NCBI GenBank assembly: GCA_944381935.1
Contig: CALWMN010000005.1
Coordinates: 1 to 64,000, forward strand
DNA from: an uncultured Mediterraneibacter sp.
GTDB lineage: Bacteria; Bacillota; Clostridia; Lachnospirales; Lachnospiraceae
Direction of reading: 5' to 3'
Length of the DNA stretch: 64,000 nucleotides
Every line of letters starts with the position of its first letter. Position 1 is the stretch's first letter. The position numbers and the translations under genes were made by a program. The notes under the pieces were generated by a model. That model did no database searches. It was given only the letters and a program-made list of their open reading frames with translations, and had not been told where the DNA came from. Below are positions 52,668 through 61,720 of this stretch, piece by piece.

Positions 52668-54344
52668 TTATGTTTCACTCTTTGCCAATTCTTTCATTTC
52701 CCTTGCGCTTTCAAGGATCCTGTCTGTTATATTTGCACCGCCCAGCATTCTGGCAAGCTCTTCTATGGACTGCTCGCCGCCAAGAGGCTCTATCTTCGTC
52801 TCCGCTGCACCCTTTCCCGTTTCCTTGCGGATCAGGAAATGGCAGTCTGCCGCCGCTGCAATCTGCGGAAGATGTGTGATGCAGATCACCTGCCTGCTCT
52901 TTCCTATAAGCCTTAGCTTCTCGCCGACTTTGCCTGCCGTGGCTCCCGAGATCCCGGTATCAATCTCGTCAAAGATAAGAGTCGGGGTGTCTTCCTCATC
53001 CGCAAGCACCGTCTTGATCGCCAGCATGACGCGGGAAAGCTCGCCGCCTGACGCCACGTTGCCCAATGGTTTTAATGGTTCGCCGGGATTCGCGGAAAAA
53101 TAAAATTCAGCATCATCATTTCCATTTGCACTGCAATGCTCCGTCCTCGCGATCCGTATCTCAATCTTTGCGTCGGGAAAATTAAGCTCCCCTATCTGCT
53201 TCTGAATGTCCCGTGAGAAGCCGGATGCGGCTTTCTTACGGATCCTGTGGAGCCTGTCAGCCGATTTTCTCATTTCCTGGCCTGCTTTTTCGATTTTTTC
53301 ATTCAAATCCTTCATGAACTGATCGTAGTCTTCAAGCTCTGTCAGTCTTTCCTTTTTTTCTTCACAATATTCCAGGATCTCTGAAATACTGTTTCCATAT
53401 TTTGCCTTTAAATGGTTGATAAGGTTCAGCCTGTTCTCTGCCTCCTGAAATTCTTCCTCCGAAAATTCAAAGCTTTTCGCATAATCTGACAATTCCCGGT
53501 TGAAATCATTAAGCAGGCTGTCAATTTCGAGAAGCTGTCCATAAAGCTGGCTGCCCTCCTCATCAAATTCCGAGACGTCCTGCATCGCGCGGATCGCACG
53601 GCTTAGGAAATCACTTGCATTTCCTCTCGCGTCATCCCCCGTATACTGGTGTGTCTCTGCCACTGCTTCCGTGAGTTTCCTGCTCTGCGTCATTCTCCGG
53701 TACAGTTCTTCAAGCTTAACATCCTCGCCGGGAGCCAGCTCTGCCTCCTCAATCTCGTTTATCTCGAACCGGGCAAGGGAAGCTTCCTGCTCCCTGCTCT
53801 TCTCATCCAGCATGGATTCTTCTGCCCTGCGTCTAAGCTCCCGGCACCGGTGAAACGCTTCTGCCATCTTCTCTCTGAGAGGATGGATCTCTTCCCCCGC
53901 ATACAGATCCAGCAGAACCAGATGATTTTTCCTGTGCAGGAGCGTCTGGTTTTCATGCTGGCCGTGAATATCGATCAGAAGGCTTGCCACATCTTTCAAG
54001 GTTCCCATATTGACCGTTTCCCCATTGATCCGGCTGATACTTCTTCCTTCCATAAGGCGTCTCCCAAGCGTAAGGCATCCGTCTTCGGGAAAGATGTCCA
54101 GTTTTTCAAGCTGGCTTATGATTTTTTCATCCTCTACGGCAAAGGTAAGCTCCACCAGTCCGCTTTTTGCCCCGCTGCGGAGCATGTCCGCACTGTATTT
54201 CCCTCCCAGGGCAAGGCTGACGGACCCCATAAGAAGAGATTTTCCGGCTCCTGTTTCCCCGGTGAGGATATTGAGGCCCTGCCCGAACTCCACTTCCGCT
54301 TCCTCAATCAAGGCTAAATTTTTTACATACAGATTCTGTAACAT
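52668..54344 (-). CDS. recN: DNA repair protein RecN
   Basis: SMC-like ATPase of 558 residues acting early in double-strand break repair. Walker A GETGAGKSLLMGSVSLALG, coiled-coil arms (about 160-350), signature ASGGELSRVMLAIK and Walker B TLIFDEIDTGISG. The ATG at 54344 is preceded by GGGATATAGG from the end of argR. Last gene of the nusB-to-recN run; a strong terminator follows. Confidence 0.97.
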   Translation of the reverse strand: MLQNLYVKNLALIEEAEVEFGQGLNILTGETGAGKSLLMGSVSLALGGKYSADMLRSGAKSGLVELTFAVEDEKIISQLEKLDIFPEDGCLTLGRRLMEGRSISRINGETVNMGTLKDVASLLIDIHGQHENQTLLHRKNHLVLLDLYAGEEIHPLREKMAEAFHRCRELRRRAEESMLDEKSREQEASLARFEINEIEEAELAPGEDVKLEELYRRMTQSRKLTEAVAETHQYTGDDARGNASDFLSRAIRAMQDVSEFDEEGSQLYGQLLEIDSLLNDFNRELSDYAKSFEFSEEEFQEAENRLNLINHLKAKYGNSISEILEYCEEKKERLTELEDYDQFMKDLNEKIEKAGQEMRKSADRLHRIRKKAASGFSRDIQKQIGELNFPDAKIEIRIARTEHCSANGNDDAEFYFSANPGEPLKPLGNVASGGELSRVMLAIKTVLADEEDTPTLIFDEIDTGISGATAGKVGEKLRLIGKSRQVICITHLPQIAAAADCHFLIRKETGKGAAETKIEPLGGEQSIEELARMLGGANITDRILESAREMKELAKSET

Positions 54345-54354
54345 ATTATACTAC

Positions 54355-54810
54355 CTATATCCCTTTTGACACAATCTTCCGTATTTTTTCCATCACTGCT
54401 TCCGTGTCCTCTGCCGACCGGATCGCACACATGATCGTATCGTCCCCCGCAATACATCCGACAACCTCATTCCAGTTCATGGCATCCAGGGCTGCCGCAA
54501 CTGCCATTGCCATGCCGGATACAGTCTTGATGACGAGAATATTCTGTGCTTTGTCCATAGACAGGTATCCGTCTTTGAGCACGCGGATATATTTCTCGCT
54601 GATCCCCTCTTCCTGCCTGTGAACAATATATTTCTGCCTGCCTCCGTCTACAGATACTTTCGTCAGTTTCAGATCCCGTATGTCCCTTGACACGGTTGCC
54701 TGCGTCACCTTAAAGCCGGCATTGTTGAGATATTCTGCCAGCTCCTCCTGTGTCTCGATATCATATTGGCTGATAAGTTCAATAATTTTTGCATGGCGAC
54801 TGACTTTCAT
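54355..54810 (-). CDS. argR: arginine repressor ArgR
   Basis: 151 residues. N-terminal winged helix (IIELISQYDIETQEELAEYL, TQATVSRDIRDLKLTKV) and C-terminal arginine-binding and hexamer domain with GCIAGDDTIMCAIR. Represses arginine synthesis and activates catabolism when arginine is present. It is between nadK (4 bp upstream) and recN, the usual Firmicutes place. Confidence 0.96.
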   Translation of the reverse strand: MKVSRHAKIIELISQYDIETQEELAEYLNNAGFKVTQATVSRDIRDLKLTKVSVDGGRQKYIVHRQEEGISEKYIRVLKDGYLSMDKAQNILVIKTVSGMAMAVAAALDAMNWNEVVGCIAGDDTIMCAIRSAEDTEAVMEKIRKIVSKGI

Positions 54811-54814
54811 TTTC

Positions 54815-55648
54815 TTAGTTTCCTTTCATCTTTTTGCGCATAGTCTTCATAAAGCTTTCCCTGCTTAATTTGACCAGCCTGGCTGTCTCTTCTGCCCGTT
54901 TTACAGTGAGCCTCTCGCCAGTTACGAGGGTGATTTGCTCCGCGCCGTCGAAACAGACTGCCGCCTGCTCCTGCCTGCCATATCTGCCCTCGCAGATTTC
55001 CACCTCAATCACATCCTCTGACGAGAGCACCACGCTGCTCGTGTTCAGCGCATGGGAACAGATCGGCGTTATCACGATCATGCTTGCGGTCGGCTCCACG
55101 ATCGGTCCGCCTGCCGACAGGTTATACCCCGTGCTCCCCGTCGGGGTGGAAATGATCACCCCATCGGCAAGATAAGTATTCAGCAGCGTCCCATTCACAT
55201 AGAGGTTAAACTGTACGACCCGGATCTTTCCCTCTCTCGCCAGCACAATATCATTCACAGCAAGCTCTCTCTTCCCGTTTCCGGGTGTTCCCTCAAGCAT
55301 CATCCGCTGCTCGATGTCAGGCGTCCCGTCAAAAAGCTTATCCAATGCCTGGCGGAAATCCTTCAACTCTACGTCGGTGAGATAACCCAGAGTCCCCATA
55401 TTGATCCCCAGAAGGGGGATCTTATGCCCGCCGAGATCCCGCACCGCCCGGATCAATGTCCCGTCCCCTCCCAGGACAAGCGCGCAGTCCGCCTCGTCCG
55501 GGATTGAGCCGGAAATGATGTGCCCGTCCTTGTCTTTCTCTGAGAGGATACATCTTTTCCCGTTGTCTGTAATATAACGCCGGATCTCATCTGTGACCGC
55601 GTAGTCCTTATCCTTAAGCTTATTCGTAATGATGTAAAAACAGTCCAT
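54815..55648 (-). CDS. nadK: NAD kinase
   Basis: 277 residues. GGDGT motif (LVLGGDGTLIRAVRDLGG), GINMGTLGYLTDVE, NDIVLAREG and STPTGSTGYNLSAGGPIV are all in place. Makes NADP+ from NAD+ and ATP or polyphosphate. AAAGGATATGAC lies before the ATG; 32 bp downstream of tlyA. Confidence 0.97.
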   Translation of the reverse strand: MDCFYIITNKLKDKDYAVTDEIRRYITDNGKRCILSEKDKDGHIISGSIPDEADCALVLGGDGTLIRAVRDLGGHKIPLLGINMGTLGYLTDVELKDFRQALDKLFDGTPDIEQRMMLEGTPGNGKRELAVNDIVLAREGKIRVVQFNLYVNGTLLNTYLADGVIISTPTGSTGYNLSAGGPIVEPTASMIVITPICSHALNTSSVVLSSEDVIEVEICEGRYGRQEQAAVCFDGAEQITLVTGERLTVKRAEETARLVKLSRESFMKTMRKKMKGN

Positions 55649-55680
55649 GTCATATCCTTTCCTGTTCAGGCAGAGGCATT

Positions 55681-56484
55681 TTATTTTGCCAGGGTATCAA
55701 ACGCCTCGTCCACCACACTGTCCAGTCCCTCCCTGATATCGGGTCCCTCCCCTGCGCATTTCTTTAAATGGATCAGATACTCGATATTTCCTTCCGGTCC
55801 TTTGATCGGAGAAAAATCGACGGCAAGAATGGAAAAACCGATTGATACCGCATAGTCTGCCACCTTTTTGATGACCTCGCGATGCGTGCTCTTTTCACGC
55901 ACAACCCCCTTCTTCCCGACTTTCTCGCGTCCCGCCTCAAACTGGGGTTTGATCAGGGCCACGACATTTCCCCCATCCCTCAGGTAATCCCGGATTGGCT
56001 CCAGAACCTTTGTCAGCGAGATAAAGGAGACATCTATGGACGAGAAGTCGACCTGCTCCCCGATATCCTCCGGCTTTACATACCGGATATTCGTCTTTTC
56101 CATACAGACGACCCGTTCATCCTGTCTCAGCTTCCAGTCAAGCTGCCCTCTTCCCACATCGATCGCGTAGACCTTTCTTGCCCCGTTCTGGAGCATACAG
56201 TCTGTAAAGCCGCCTGTGGAAGCCCCGACGTCCGTGCATACGCTGCCCCTTACACTCACGTCGAATTTTTCCAGGGCCTTTTCCAGCTTTAAGCCGCCCC
56301 GGCTCACATATGGAAGGGGATTCCCCCTCACCTCAATGCTGACGTCAGGGGAAAAGGTTGTCCCCGCCTTATCCTCACGCTGTCCGTCCACGAAAACATT
56401 CCCTGCCATAATAACCGCCTTGGCTTTCTCCCGGGATTCTGCCAGATTGCGTTTTACAAGCATAACATCCAAACGTTCTTTCAT
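55681..56484 (-). CDS. tlyA: TlyA-family rRNA (cytidine-2'-O)-methyltransferase
   Basis: 267 residues: S4 RNA-binding domain (1-65, RLDVMLVKRNLAESREKAKAVIMAGNVFVDG) and FtsJ-type methyltransferase domain (SRGGLKLEKAL, DVGASTGGFTDCMLQNGARKVYAIDVG, ALIKPQFEAG). Homologues methylate 16S and 23S rRNA and affect capreomycin sensitivity. The start codon directly follows the dxs stop. Confidence 0.92.
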   Translation of the reverse strand: MKERLDVMLVKRNLAESREKAKAVIMAGNVFVDGQREDKAGTTFSPDVSIEVRGNPLPYVSRGGLKLEKALEKFDVSVRGSVCTDVGASTGGFTDCMLQNGARKVYAIDVGRGQLDWKLRQDERVVCMEKTNIRYVKPEDIGEQVDFSSIDVSFISLTKVLEPIRDYLRDGGNVVALIKPQFEAGREKVGKKGVVREKSTHREVIKKVADYAVSIGFSILAVDFSPIKGPEGNIEYLIHLKKCAGEGPDIREGLDSVVDEAFDTLAK

Positions 56485-58359
56485 CTATTCCTTCCCCATC
56501 GTCAGATAATCTGTGATTATCTGTTTTACTATCGTATCTTTATCCAGTCCCACTTCCCGTCTGAGGACATCCACATTGCCATGCTCCACATAGTCGTCCG
56601 GGATGCCGATGCAACGCACCTTCATGTCAAGCTTTGCCCTTGCCACATAGTCAAGCACCTGCTCGCCAAAACCCCCGGTGAGCACATTCTCTTCAATCGT
56701 CACCAGAAGGCTGTGGTCTTTTTCCAGCTCTTCTAGCATCTTTGTATCCAGCGGCTTGACAAATCTTGCATTGACCAGGCTGCATGCATATCCCGTGTCT
56801 TTGAGCTCCCTGCGCACCTGATCTGCCAGTTCTGCCATATGCCCCACAAAGAGGACTGCGATCCCGTCCTCCTCATACAGCACTTCACTTTTCCCGTATT
56901 CCACAGGCGCGCGGAACCGCCTCATCCCTTCATAGGCGTCGCCCCGTGGATACCGAAGCGCAATCGGATATGGGAAATCAACAGCAAAACGGACCATGTC
57001 TGCCATTTCCCATCGGTTTTTCGGGGATATGACGGTCATATTGGGAATCATCGACAAAAAGGACAAATCGAAAAGCCCCTGGTGTGTCTCTCCATCGCTG
57101 CCCACAAGGCCTGCACGGTCAACCGCTATGAAAACCGGAAGATTCTGGAGACAGACATCATGGATCAACTGGTCGTATGCTCTTTGCAAAAAGGAGGAAT
57201 ACACGGCGAACACCGGTTTCATCCCTCCCGCGGCAAGCCCCGCTGCAAATGTCATCGCATGCTCTTCCGCGATGCCCACATCAAAAAATCTCCCCGGGAA
57301 TCTCCTGGCAAACCTTGACAGACCTGTCCCGTCTGCCATTGCCGCTGTGATTGCCACCACCTTTTCATCCGTCCTGGCAGCGTCTGTCAGGACTTTGGAA
57401 AAGACATCTGTGTAGGAATCTCTGCCCGATTTCTCTTTCGCTTCCCCTGTCGCCACATCAAAAGGTGCTGTCCCGTGGAAACGGGAAGGATTTTCTTCCG
57501 CCGGCGCATAGCCTTTTCCCTTCCTTGTTATGACATGGACAAGCACTGCATGGTCCACTCTTTTGGCTTCCCCCAGGATCTTTACCAGCTTGCGGACGTC
57601 ATGCCCGTCCACCGGTCCGAGATACGTGATCCCCATATCCTCAAAAAACATTCCCGGCACGAAAAGCTGCTTGATGCCGCTTTTCGTTTTCCGGACCTGG
57701 TTTACGATGCTCTCTCCTTTCACCGGAATCTTTTTCAGGGTATCTTCGACGCCTTTCTTCAGGTCATGGTAGGCCTGCGCTGTGCGCAGGCCGTTCAGAT
57801 AGCGTGACATGCCTCCGACATTTTCCGAGATCGACATATTGTTGTCGTTCAGGACAATAATGAAATTGCTTTTCAGCCTTGCCGCATTGTTCAGCGCTTC
57901 ATATGCCATGCCTCCTGTCAGCGATCCGTCCCCTATGACTGAGACGACGCTGTGCTTTTCGTGCAGCAGCTCCCTTGCTTCCACATACCCCAATCCCGCA
58001 GAAATCGACGTCGAACTGTGTCCGGTATCAAACGCATCACAGTCACTCTCCTTGCGTTTTGGAAAGCCGCTCATGCCGCCATATTTGCGCAGATCATCAA
58101 ACCCTCCTTTTCTTCCTGTCAGAAGTTTATGGGTATATGCCTGATGCCCCACATCCCAGATCAGCTTGTCCCCGGGCAGGTCAAATGTGAGATGGAGCGC
58201 CATCGTCAGTTCCACGACCCCCAGATTGGAAGCGAGATGCCCTCCCGTCCTGCTGATCTTCTCGATCAGAAACTGACGGATTTCTTCTGCCAGCTCTTTT
58301 AGTTCTTCTGCGTTTAATTTTTTGATATCATTTTCTTTCTGGATTTTCTCAAGAACCAT
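56485..58359 (-). CDS. dxs: 1-deoxy-D-xylulose-5-phosphate synthase
   Basis: Thiamine-diphosphate enzyme, 624 residues, first step of the MEP pathway. Blocks are SRTGGHLASNLGVVELT, HQAYTHKLLTGRK, the ThDP motif GDGSLTGGMAYEALNNAA...NDNNMSIS, EEHAMTFAAG and the C-terminal transketolase domain (DRAGLVGSDGETHQG). Its ribosome site lies inside a 12-bp palindrome (58361-58372). Eleven bases separate it from the ispA stop. Confidence 0.97.
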   Translation of the reverse strand: MVLEKIQKENDIKKLNAEELKELAEEIRQFLIEKISRTGGHLASNLGVVELTMALHLTFDLPGDKLIWDVGHQAYTHKLLTGRKGGFDDLRKYGGMSGFPKRKESDCDAFDTGHSSTSISAGLGYVEARELLHEKHSVVSVIGDGSLTGGMAYEALNNAARLKSNFIIVLNDNNMSISENVGGMSRYLNGLRTAQAYHDLKKGVEDTLKKIPVKGESIVNQVRKTKSGIKQLFVPGMFFEDMGITYLGPVDGHDVRKLVKILGEAKRVDHAVLVHVITRKGKGYAPAEENPSRFHGTAPFDVATGEAKEKSGRDSYTDVFSKVLTDAARTDEKVVAITAAMADGTGLSRFARRFPGRFFDVGIAEEHAMTFAAGLAAGGMKPVFAVYSSFLQRAYDQLIHDVCLQNLPVFIAVDRAGLVGSDGETHQGLFDLSFLSMIPNMTVISPKNRWEMADMVRFAVDFPYPIALRYPRGDAYEGMRRFRAPVEYGKSEVLYEEDGIAVLFVGHMAELADQVRRELKDTGYACSLVNARFVKPLDTKMLEELEKDHSLLVTIEENVLTGGFGEQVLDYVARAKLDMKVRCIGIPDDYVEHGNVDVLRREVGLDKDTIVKQIITDYLTMGKE

Positions 58360-58360
58360 A

Positions 58361-58372
58361 AGGAGGCCTCCT
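58361..58372 (-). promoter_or_regulatory. palindromic ribosome binding site of dxs
   Basis: AGGAGGCCTCCT, seven of its bases being the Shine-Dalgarno of dxs; it also covers the first bases of the ispA stop codon. The perfect symmetry would allow pairing between two mRNAs rather than a normal hairpin. Confidence 0.6.
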
Positions 58373-59261
58373 ATTTTTTTCTGTAGACAAGTGATTCCAG
58401 CAGCAGGACGAGAAATTCATCTTTCGCCGGAAAAGCCTTCAGTTCGGACACAGCGCCTTGCGTCATGCGCTCCACATCCTCTTTCGCCTTTTCGATCCCC
58501 TTCCATGTCACATAGGTCGTCTTTTCATTTTTTTCGTCACTGTGGACAGGTTTTCCAAGCATTTCCGTCGTACTTGTCACATCCAGGATATCGTCCTGGA
58601 TCTGGAAGGCAAGTCCGATCTTTCCCGCAATCTGTTCCATGCGCTTTACATCTGCCTCTCCCGCACCTGCAAGGATAGCTCCAACCATCATGGATGCCTC
58701 AATCAGCGCGCTTGTCTTTAAACGGTATATAAAGTCAAGGACCTCGCCTGAGACGGCATTGCCTGACTCTTTTACGTCCACAACCTGGCCGCCTATCATT
58801 CCATAGATCCCGGCCTTACGGGAAAGGACCTGCAATGCTCTCCCGACAGATTTATAAGAGCTTTCCTCCATATCAAAGGATGCGCAGGCAGTCTCAAACG
58901 CATAGTTGAGAAGGGCGTCTCCTGAGAGAATCCCCATATCCTCGCCGTATACAATGTGGGTTGTCTTCCTGCCCCTTCTGTATTCGTCATTATCCATTGC
59001 CGGCAGGTCGTCATGCACCAGAGAATACGTATGGATCATCTCAATGGCCGCCATAAACGGTTCAATGGTCCTGCCTTCACCCCCAAACAGGCGGTAAGCC
59101 TCACACATCAGGATCGGTCTGATCCGCTTTCCGCCTGCCATAAGGCTGTACTCCATCGCCTCCATGATTACACTTTGGTATCCCTCTGCCCTGGGAAGAT
59201 ATTTTCTTAACACTTCTTCGACATACTCTGTTCTTTTCTTATATTCCTCTTTAAAATTCAT
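58371..59261 (-). CDS. ispA: farnesyl/geranyl diphosphate synthase (polyprenyl synthetase)
   Basis: 296 residues from the ATG at 59261, which overlaps xseB by 11 bp and has GGAG six bases upstream. First Asp-rich motif DDLPAMDND (DDxxxxD), second DDILD, plus GGKRIRPIL and VHDDLPA. Condenses IPP with DMAPP to chain lengths of C15 or so. Feeds isoprenoids from dxs/ispH to cell-wall carriers and quinones. Confidence 0.95.
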   Translation of the reverse strand: MNFKEEYKKRTEYVEEVLRKYLPRAEGYQSVIMEAMEYSLMAGGKRIRPILMCEAYRLFGGEGRTIEPFMAAIEMIHTYSLVHDDLPAMDNDEYRRGRKTTHIVYGEDMGILSGDALLNYAFETACASFDMEESSYKSVGRALQVLSRKAGIYGMIGGQVVDVKESGNAVSGEVLDFIYRLKTSALIEASMMVGAILAGAGEADVKRMEQIAGKIGLAFQIQDDILDVTSTTEMLGKPVHSDEKNEKTTYVTWKGIEKAKEDVERMTQGAVSELKAFPAKDEFLVLLLESLVYRKK

Positions 59262-59463
59262 GGGTTTCTCCATCCTCATCCAGTATCAGCACTTTTTTTT
59301 CCACTTCATCAATTGCCCGGCTGCATTTCTTTAACAGTGTCATCCCCTTACTGTACAGCTCAAATGATTCCTCCAGGGAGACCCCGTCCTGTTCCATCTG
59401 ATCGATCACGGTCTCAAGCTCCCCGAACATCCCTTCAAGATTTTCCTGTTTTTTATTCTCCAC
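59251..59463 (-). CDS. xseB: exodeoxyribonuclease VII small subunit
   Basis: 70 residues beginning at GTG (59463), with AAGGAG seven bases upstream and an 11-bp overlap with xseA. The frame is open further upstream, but that part lies inside xseA. NLEGMFGELETVIDQMEQDGVSLEESFELYSKG is the family core. Partners XseA in degrading single-stranded DNA. Confidence 0.93.
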   Translation of the reverse strand: MENKKQENLEGMFGELETVIDQMEQDGVSLEESFELYSKGMTLLKKCSRAIDEVEKKVLILDEDGETHEF

Positions 59464-60694
59464 AGTTTTTCTCCTTCCATCCCATGTTCCCATATGGGAA
59501 CGCTGCTGATGAGACGACTTCCGCCTCGATCCTCCCGTCTGAAACGTATATGGCAAGACGGTCTCCCTTCCCTGCCTGGGAGACTTCTCTTATATTCTTC
59601 CCGTCCTTTCCCCGCACATAGGAGTATCCCCTGTTCAGCTTCTCAAGAGGCGACAGGCCTCTCATTTTTTCCACGCACATGTCGAACCTGTGCTTCTCCC
59701 GCATCAGCTTTTCCTTCATGATCCGGCGCAGATCATCCTCCAGGTCGGCGGCATATTGTTTCTTCTCATCTAGCTTCTGCCTGGGATGCGCAAATTTCAG
59801 CCGCAGGGCAGTCTTTTCCAGCCTTGCCCGCTCCCCGGTGATCTTTGCCGTCACAGAGCGACGCATCATCTGCGCATATCCCTGCATCGTCTCAAATGCT
59901 TCTCTGTATTCATAAACGGCAAGCTCCGCTGCTGCAGAAGGGGTGGGCGCCCTAAGATCCGCCACGAAATCCGCAATGGTCGTATCCGTCTCATGCCCTA
60001 CCGCCGAGATGACCGGTACTGTACAGTCAAAGATAGCCCGGGCAACAGACTCTTCATTGAACGCCCACAGGTCTTCCATGCTTCCGCCGCCTCTTCCGAC
60101 AATCATGACATCCACTCTTTCTTTTTCCAGTGCCCGGATGCCTTTTATGATGCTTTTGGCCGCTCCTTCCCCCTGTACAAGGGCAGGGCACAGGATAAGC
60201 TGCACGTAAGGGTTCCTTCGCTTTGCTATATGGATGATATCCCGGACTGCCGCTCCTGTGGGCGCGGTCACGATCCCAACCGTCCCCGCATATCTGGGGA
60301 TCGGCATCTTGTATTCCGGGGCGAACATTCCCATCTCGGAGAGTTCTTTTTTCAGTGCCTCAAATTTCTCATAGAGCTGCCCGGCGCCGTCCAGGACGAT
60401 CTCCCTCGCATAGAGCTGGTACTTCCCGTCCCGTTCATACACACTGACAGATCCGAGCACAATAACCTGCTGTCCCTCTCTCATACGAAAAGAAAGCCCT
60501 GACCTGGCGCCTGCAAACATGACACAGGCAATCGTGCCGGACTCATCCTTCAGTGAAAAATATATGTGCCCCGATGTATGGTATTTACAGTTTGAGACTT
60601 CTCCTTTTACATAGATCCGGTTCAGCATAAAATCCTGCGCAAACATATTCCTGATATAGGAATTCACCTGCTTTACCGTATAGACATTCTTCAT
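59453..60694 (-). CDS. xseA: exodeoxyribonuclease VII large subunit
   Basis: 413 residues. N-terminal OB-fold (YTVKQVNSYIRNMFAQDFMLNRIYVKGEVSN), catalytic domain with IVTAPTGAAVRDIIHIAKRRNPY, GRGGGSMEDLWAFNEE and HETDTTIADFVADLRAPTPSAAAEL, and the C-terminal helical domain ending in LNRGYSYV. 4 bp downstream of nusB. Confidence 0.97.
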   Translation of the reverse strand: MKNVYTVKQVNSYIRNMFAQDFMLNRIYVKGEVSNCKYHTSGHIYFSLKDESGTIACVMFAGARSGLSFRMREGQQVIVLGSVSVYERDGKYQLYAREIVLDGAGQLYEKFEALKKELSEMGMFAPEYKMPIPRYAGTVGIVTAPTGAAVRDIIHIAKRRNPYVQLILCPALVQGEGAAKSIIKGIRALEKERVDVMIVGRGGGSMEDLWAFNEESVARAIFDCTVPVISAVGHETDTTIADFVADLRAPTPSAAAELAVYEYREAFETMQGYAQMMRRSVTAKITGERARLEKTALRLKFAHPRQKLDEKKQYAADLEDDLRRIMKEKLMREKHRFDMCVEKMRGLSPLEKLNRGYSYVRGKDGKNIREVSQAGKGDRLAIYVSDGRIEAEVVSSAAFPYGNMGWKEKNCGE

Positions 60695-60697
60695 GCT

Positions 60698-61105
60698 CTA
60701 AAGCTCCTGCTTTGCTATCTTCCCGAGAACACCGTTGACAAAAGAGGGGGCGTCATCTCCGCTGAACCGCTTGGCAAGCTCAACCGCTTCATTGATCGCG
60801 ACTCCCGCCGGAATCTCCTCATCCCACTTGAGTTCATATACTGCCAGCCTTAAAATCGTCAGATCCACCTTGTTCATTCTTCCTGTCTTCCATCCTCTTG
60901 CATTGTCGTTGATGATCCGGTCGATCTCTGGGACATGTGCAGCGACAGCCTCATATTTTTCCTGTATATATTTTCTGTCTTTCTCTGCCGCATTTTCCAG
61001 AGTTTCAAAATAATATCTCAGATGCTCCGGCATATCCTCCGCAGCGTTAAACTCTATCTGGAACAGCATCTTGAAAATATGCTCCCGAAGTTCCGTTCTA
61101 ACCAT
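60698..61105 (-). CDS. nusB: transcription antitermination factor NusB
   Basis: 135 residues from the ATG at 61105 (AAAGGAG, five bases spacing); earlier in-frame codons are rejected. REHIFKMLFQIEF, LRLAVYELKWDEEIPAGVAINEAVELAKRFSGDDAPSFVNGVLGKI are typical. Works with NusE/S10 at boxA in rRNA transcription. First gene after the asp23 terminator; its own promoter must lie in the 50 bp between but is not clear. Confidence 0.96.
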   Translation of the reverse strand: MVRTELREHIFKMLFQIEFNAAEDMPEHLRYYFETLENAAEKDRKYIQEKYEAVAAHVPEIDRIINDNARGWKTGRMNKVDLTILRLAVYELKWDEEIPAGVAINEAVELAKRFSGDDAPSFVNGVLGKIAKQEL

Positions 61106-61158
61106 ATCGGCTCCTTTCCCCTGTCTCAATCCAAAATAAAATAATCCTTTGCAATCGC

Positions 61159-61182
61159 AAAAAAGGATGTCTTACGACATCC
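61159..61182 (-). terminator. terminator between asp23 and nusB
   Basis: GGATGTC-GTAA-GACATCC followed by six T on the minus strand. Confidence 0.92.
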
Positions 61183-61231
61183 CCTATTATACAACATGCA
61201 TCCTGAACTTTGCAATAACAGAGCAACAGGA

Positions 61232-61615
61232 TTATTCCCGATTCTCCATCTCAACGCCTGCCACTCTGATATTGACGTCTGCCACTTCCAGCCCCGTCAT
61301 GTTCTCCACCGCATTTTTCACCCTCTCCTGCACTTTTGCAGAGACATCCATAATGCTGTAGTCATATTTCAGATTGAGTGCCAAGGACACTGTGACCACT
61401 CCCTCGAGCACGTCCACCTTCACGCCTTTGGAAAGATTCTTCATGCCGAGTCTGCTGATCAGTTCATTCGTGATATTCCCCGCCATAGAAGCGACTCCGT
61501 CCACCTCTGTTGCAGCCAGCGCCGCGATAATTGCCACAACCTCGTCCGCGATCTTGACTTCGCCCATGCTGGCATCGTTCTGTATAGTATAGGTATTACG
61601 TTCATCCTTCGCCAT
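61232..61615 (-). CDS. Asp23/Gls24 family envelope stress protein (YqhY-like)
   Basis: 127 residues from the ATG at 61615, with AGGAGG eight bases upstream. Core GEVKIADEVVAIIAALAATEVDGVASMAG and VKVDVLEGVVTVSLALNLKY, AKVQERVKNAVENMTGLEVADVNIRVAGV. In Firmicutes this gene sits before nusB and affects fatty-acid or envelope homeostasis; molecular role unsettled. It has its own promoter and terminator. Confidence 0.93.
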   Translation of the reverse strand: MAKDERNTYTIQNDASMGEVKIADEVVAIIAALAATEVDGVASMAGNITNELISRLGMKNLSKGVKVDVLEGVVTVSLALNLKYDYSIMDVSAKVQERVKNAVENMTGLEVADVNIRVAGVEMENRE

Positions 61616-61652
61616 GTTCAAAACCTCCTGTTTTGTCTAATCTCTTTCCCTA

Positions 61653-61680
61653 TTATAGCAAAGATCATCCGTTTTGCAAA
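61653..61680 (-). promoter_or_regulatory. promoter of the asp23-like gene
   Basis: TTGCAA (61675-61680), 16-bp spacer, extended -10 TGCTATAAT with TATAAT at 61653-61658. Confidence 0.82.
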
Positions 61681-61717
61681 GAAATTCATGCCATTTTCTC
61701 CGGGTGCAGGCATGAAT
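61677..61717 (-). terminator. terminator of prfC
   Basis: ATTCATGCC and GGCATGAAT arms with a 16-nt loop, then TTTCTTTGC, just after the prfC stop. The T-run overlaps the -35 of the next gene's promoter. Confidence 0.7.
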
Positions 61718-61720
61718 CTG

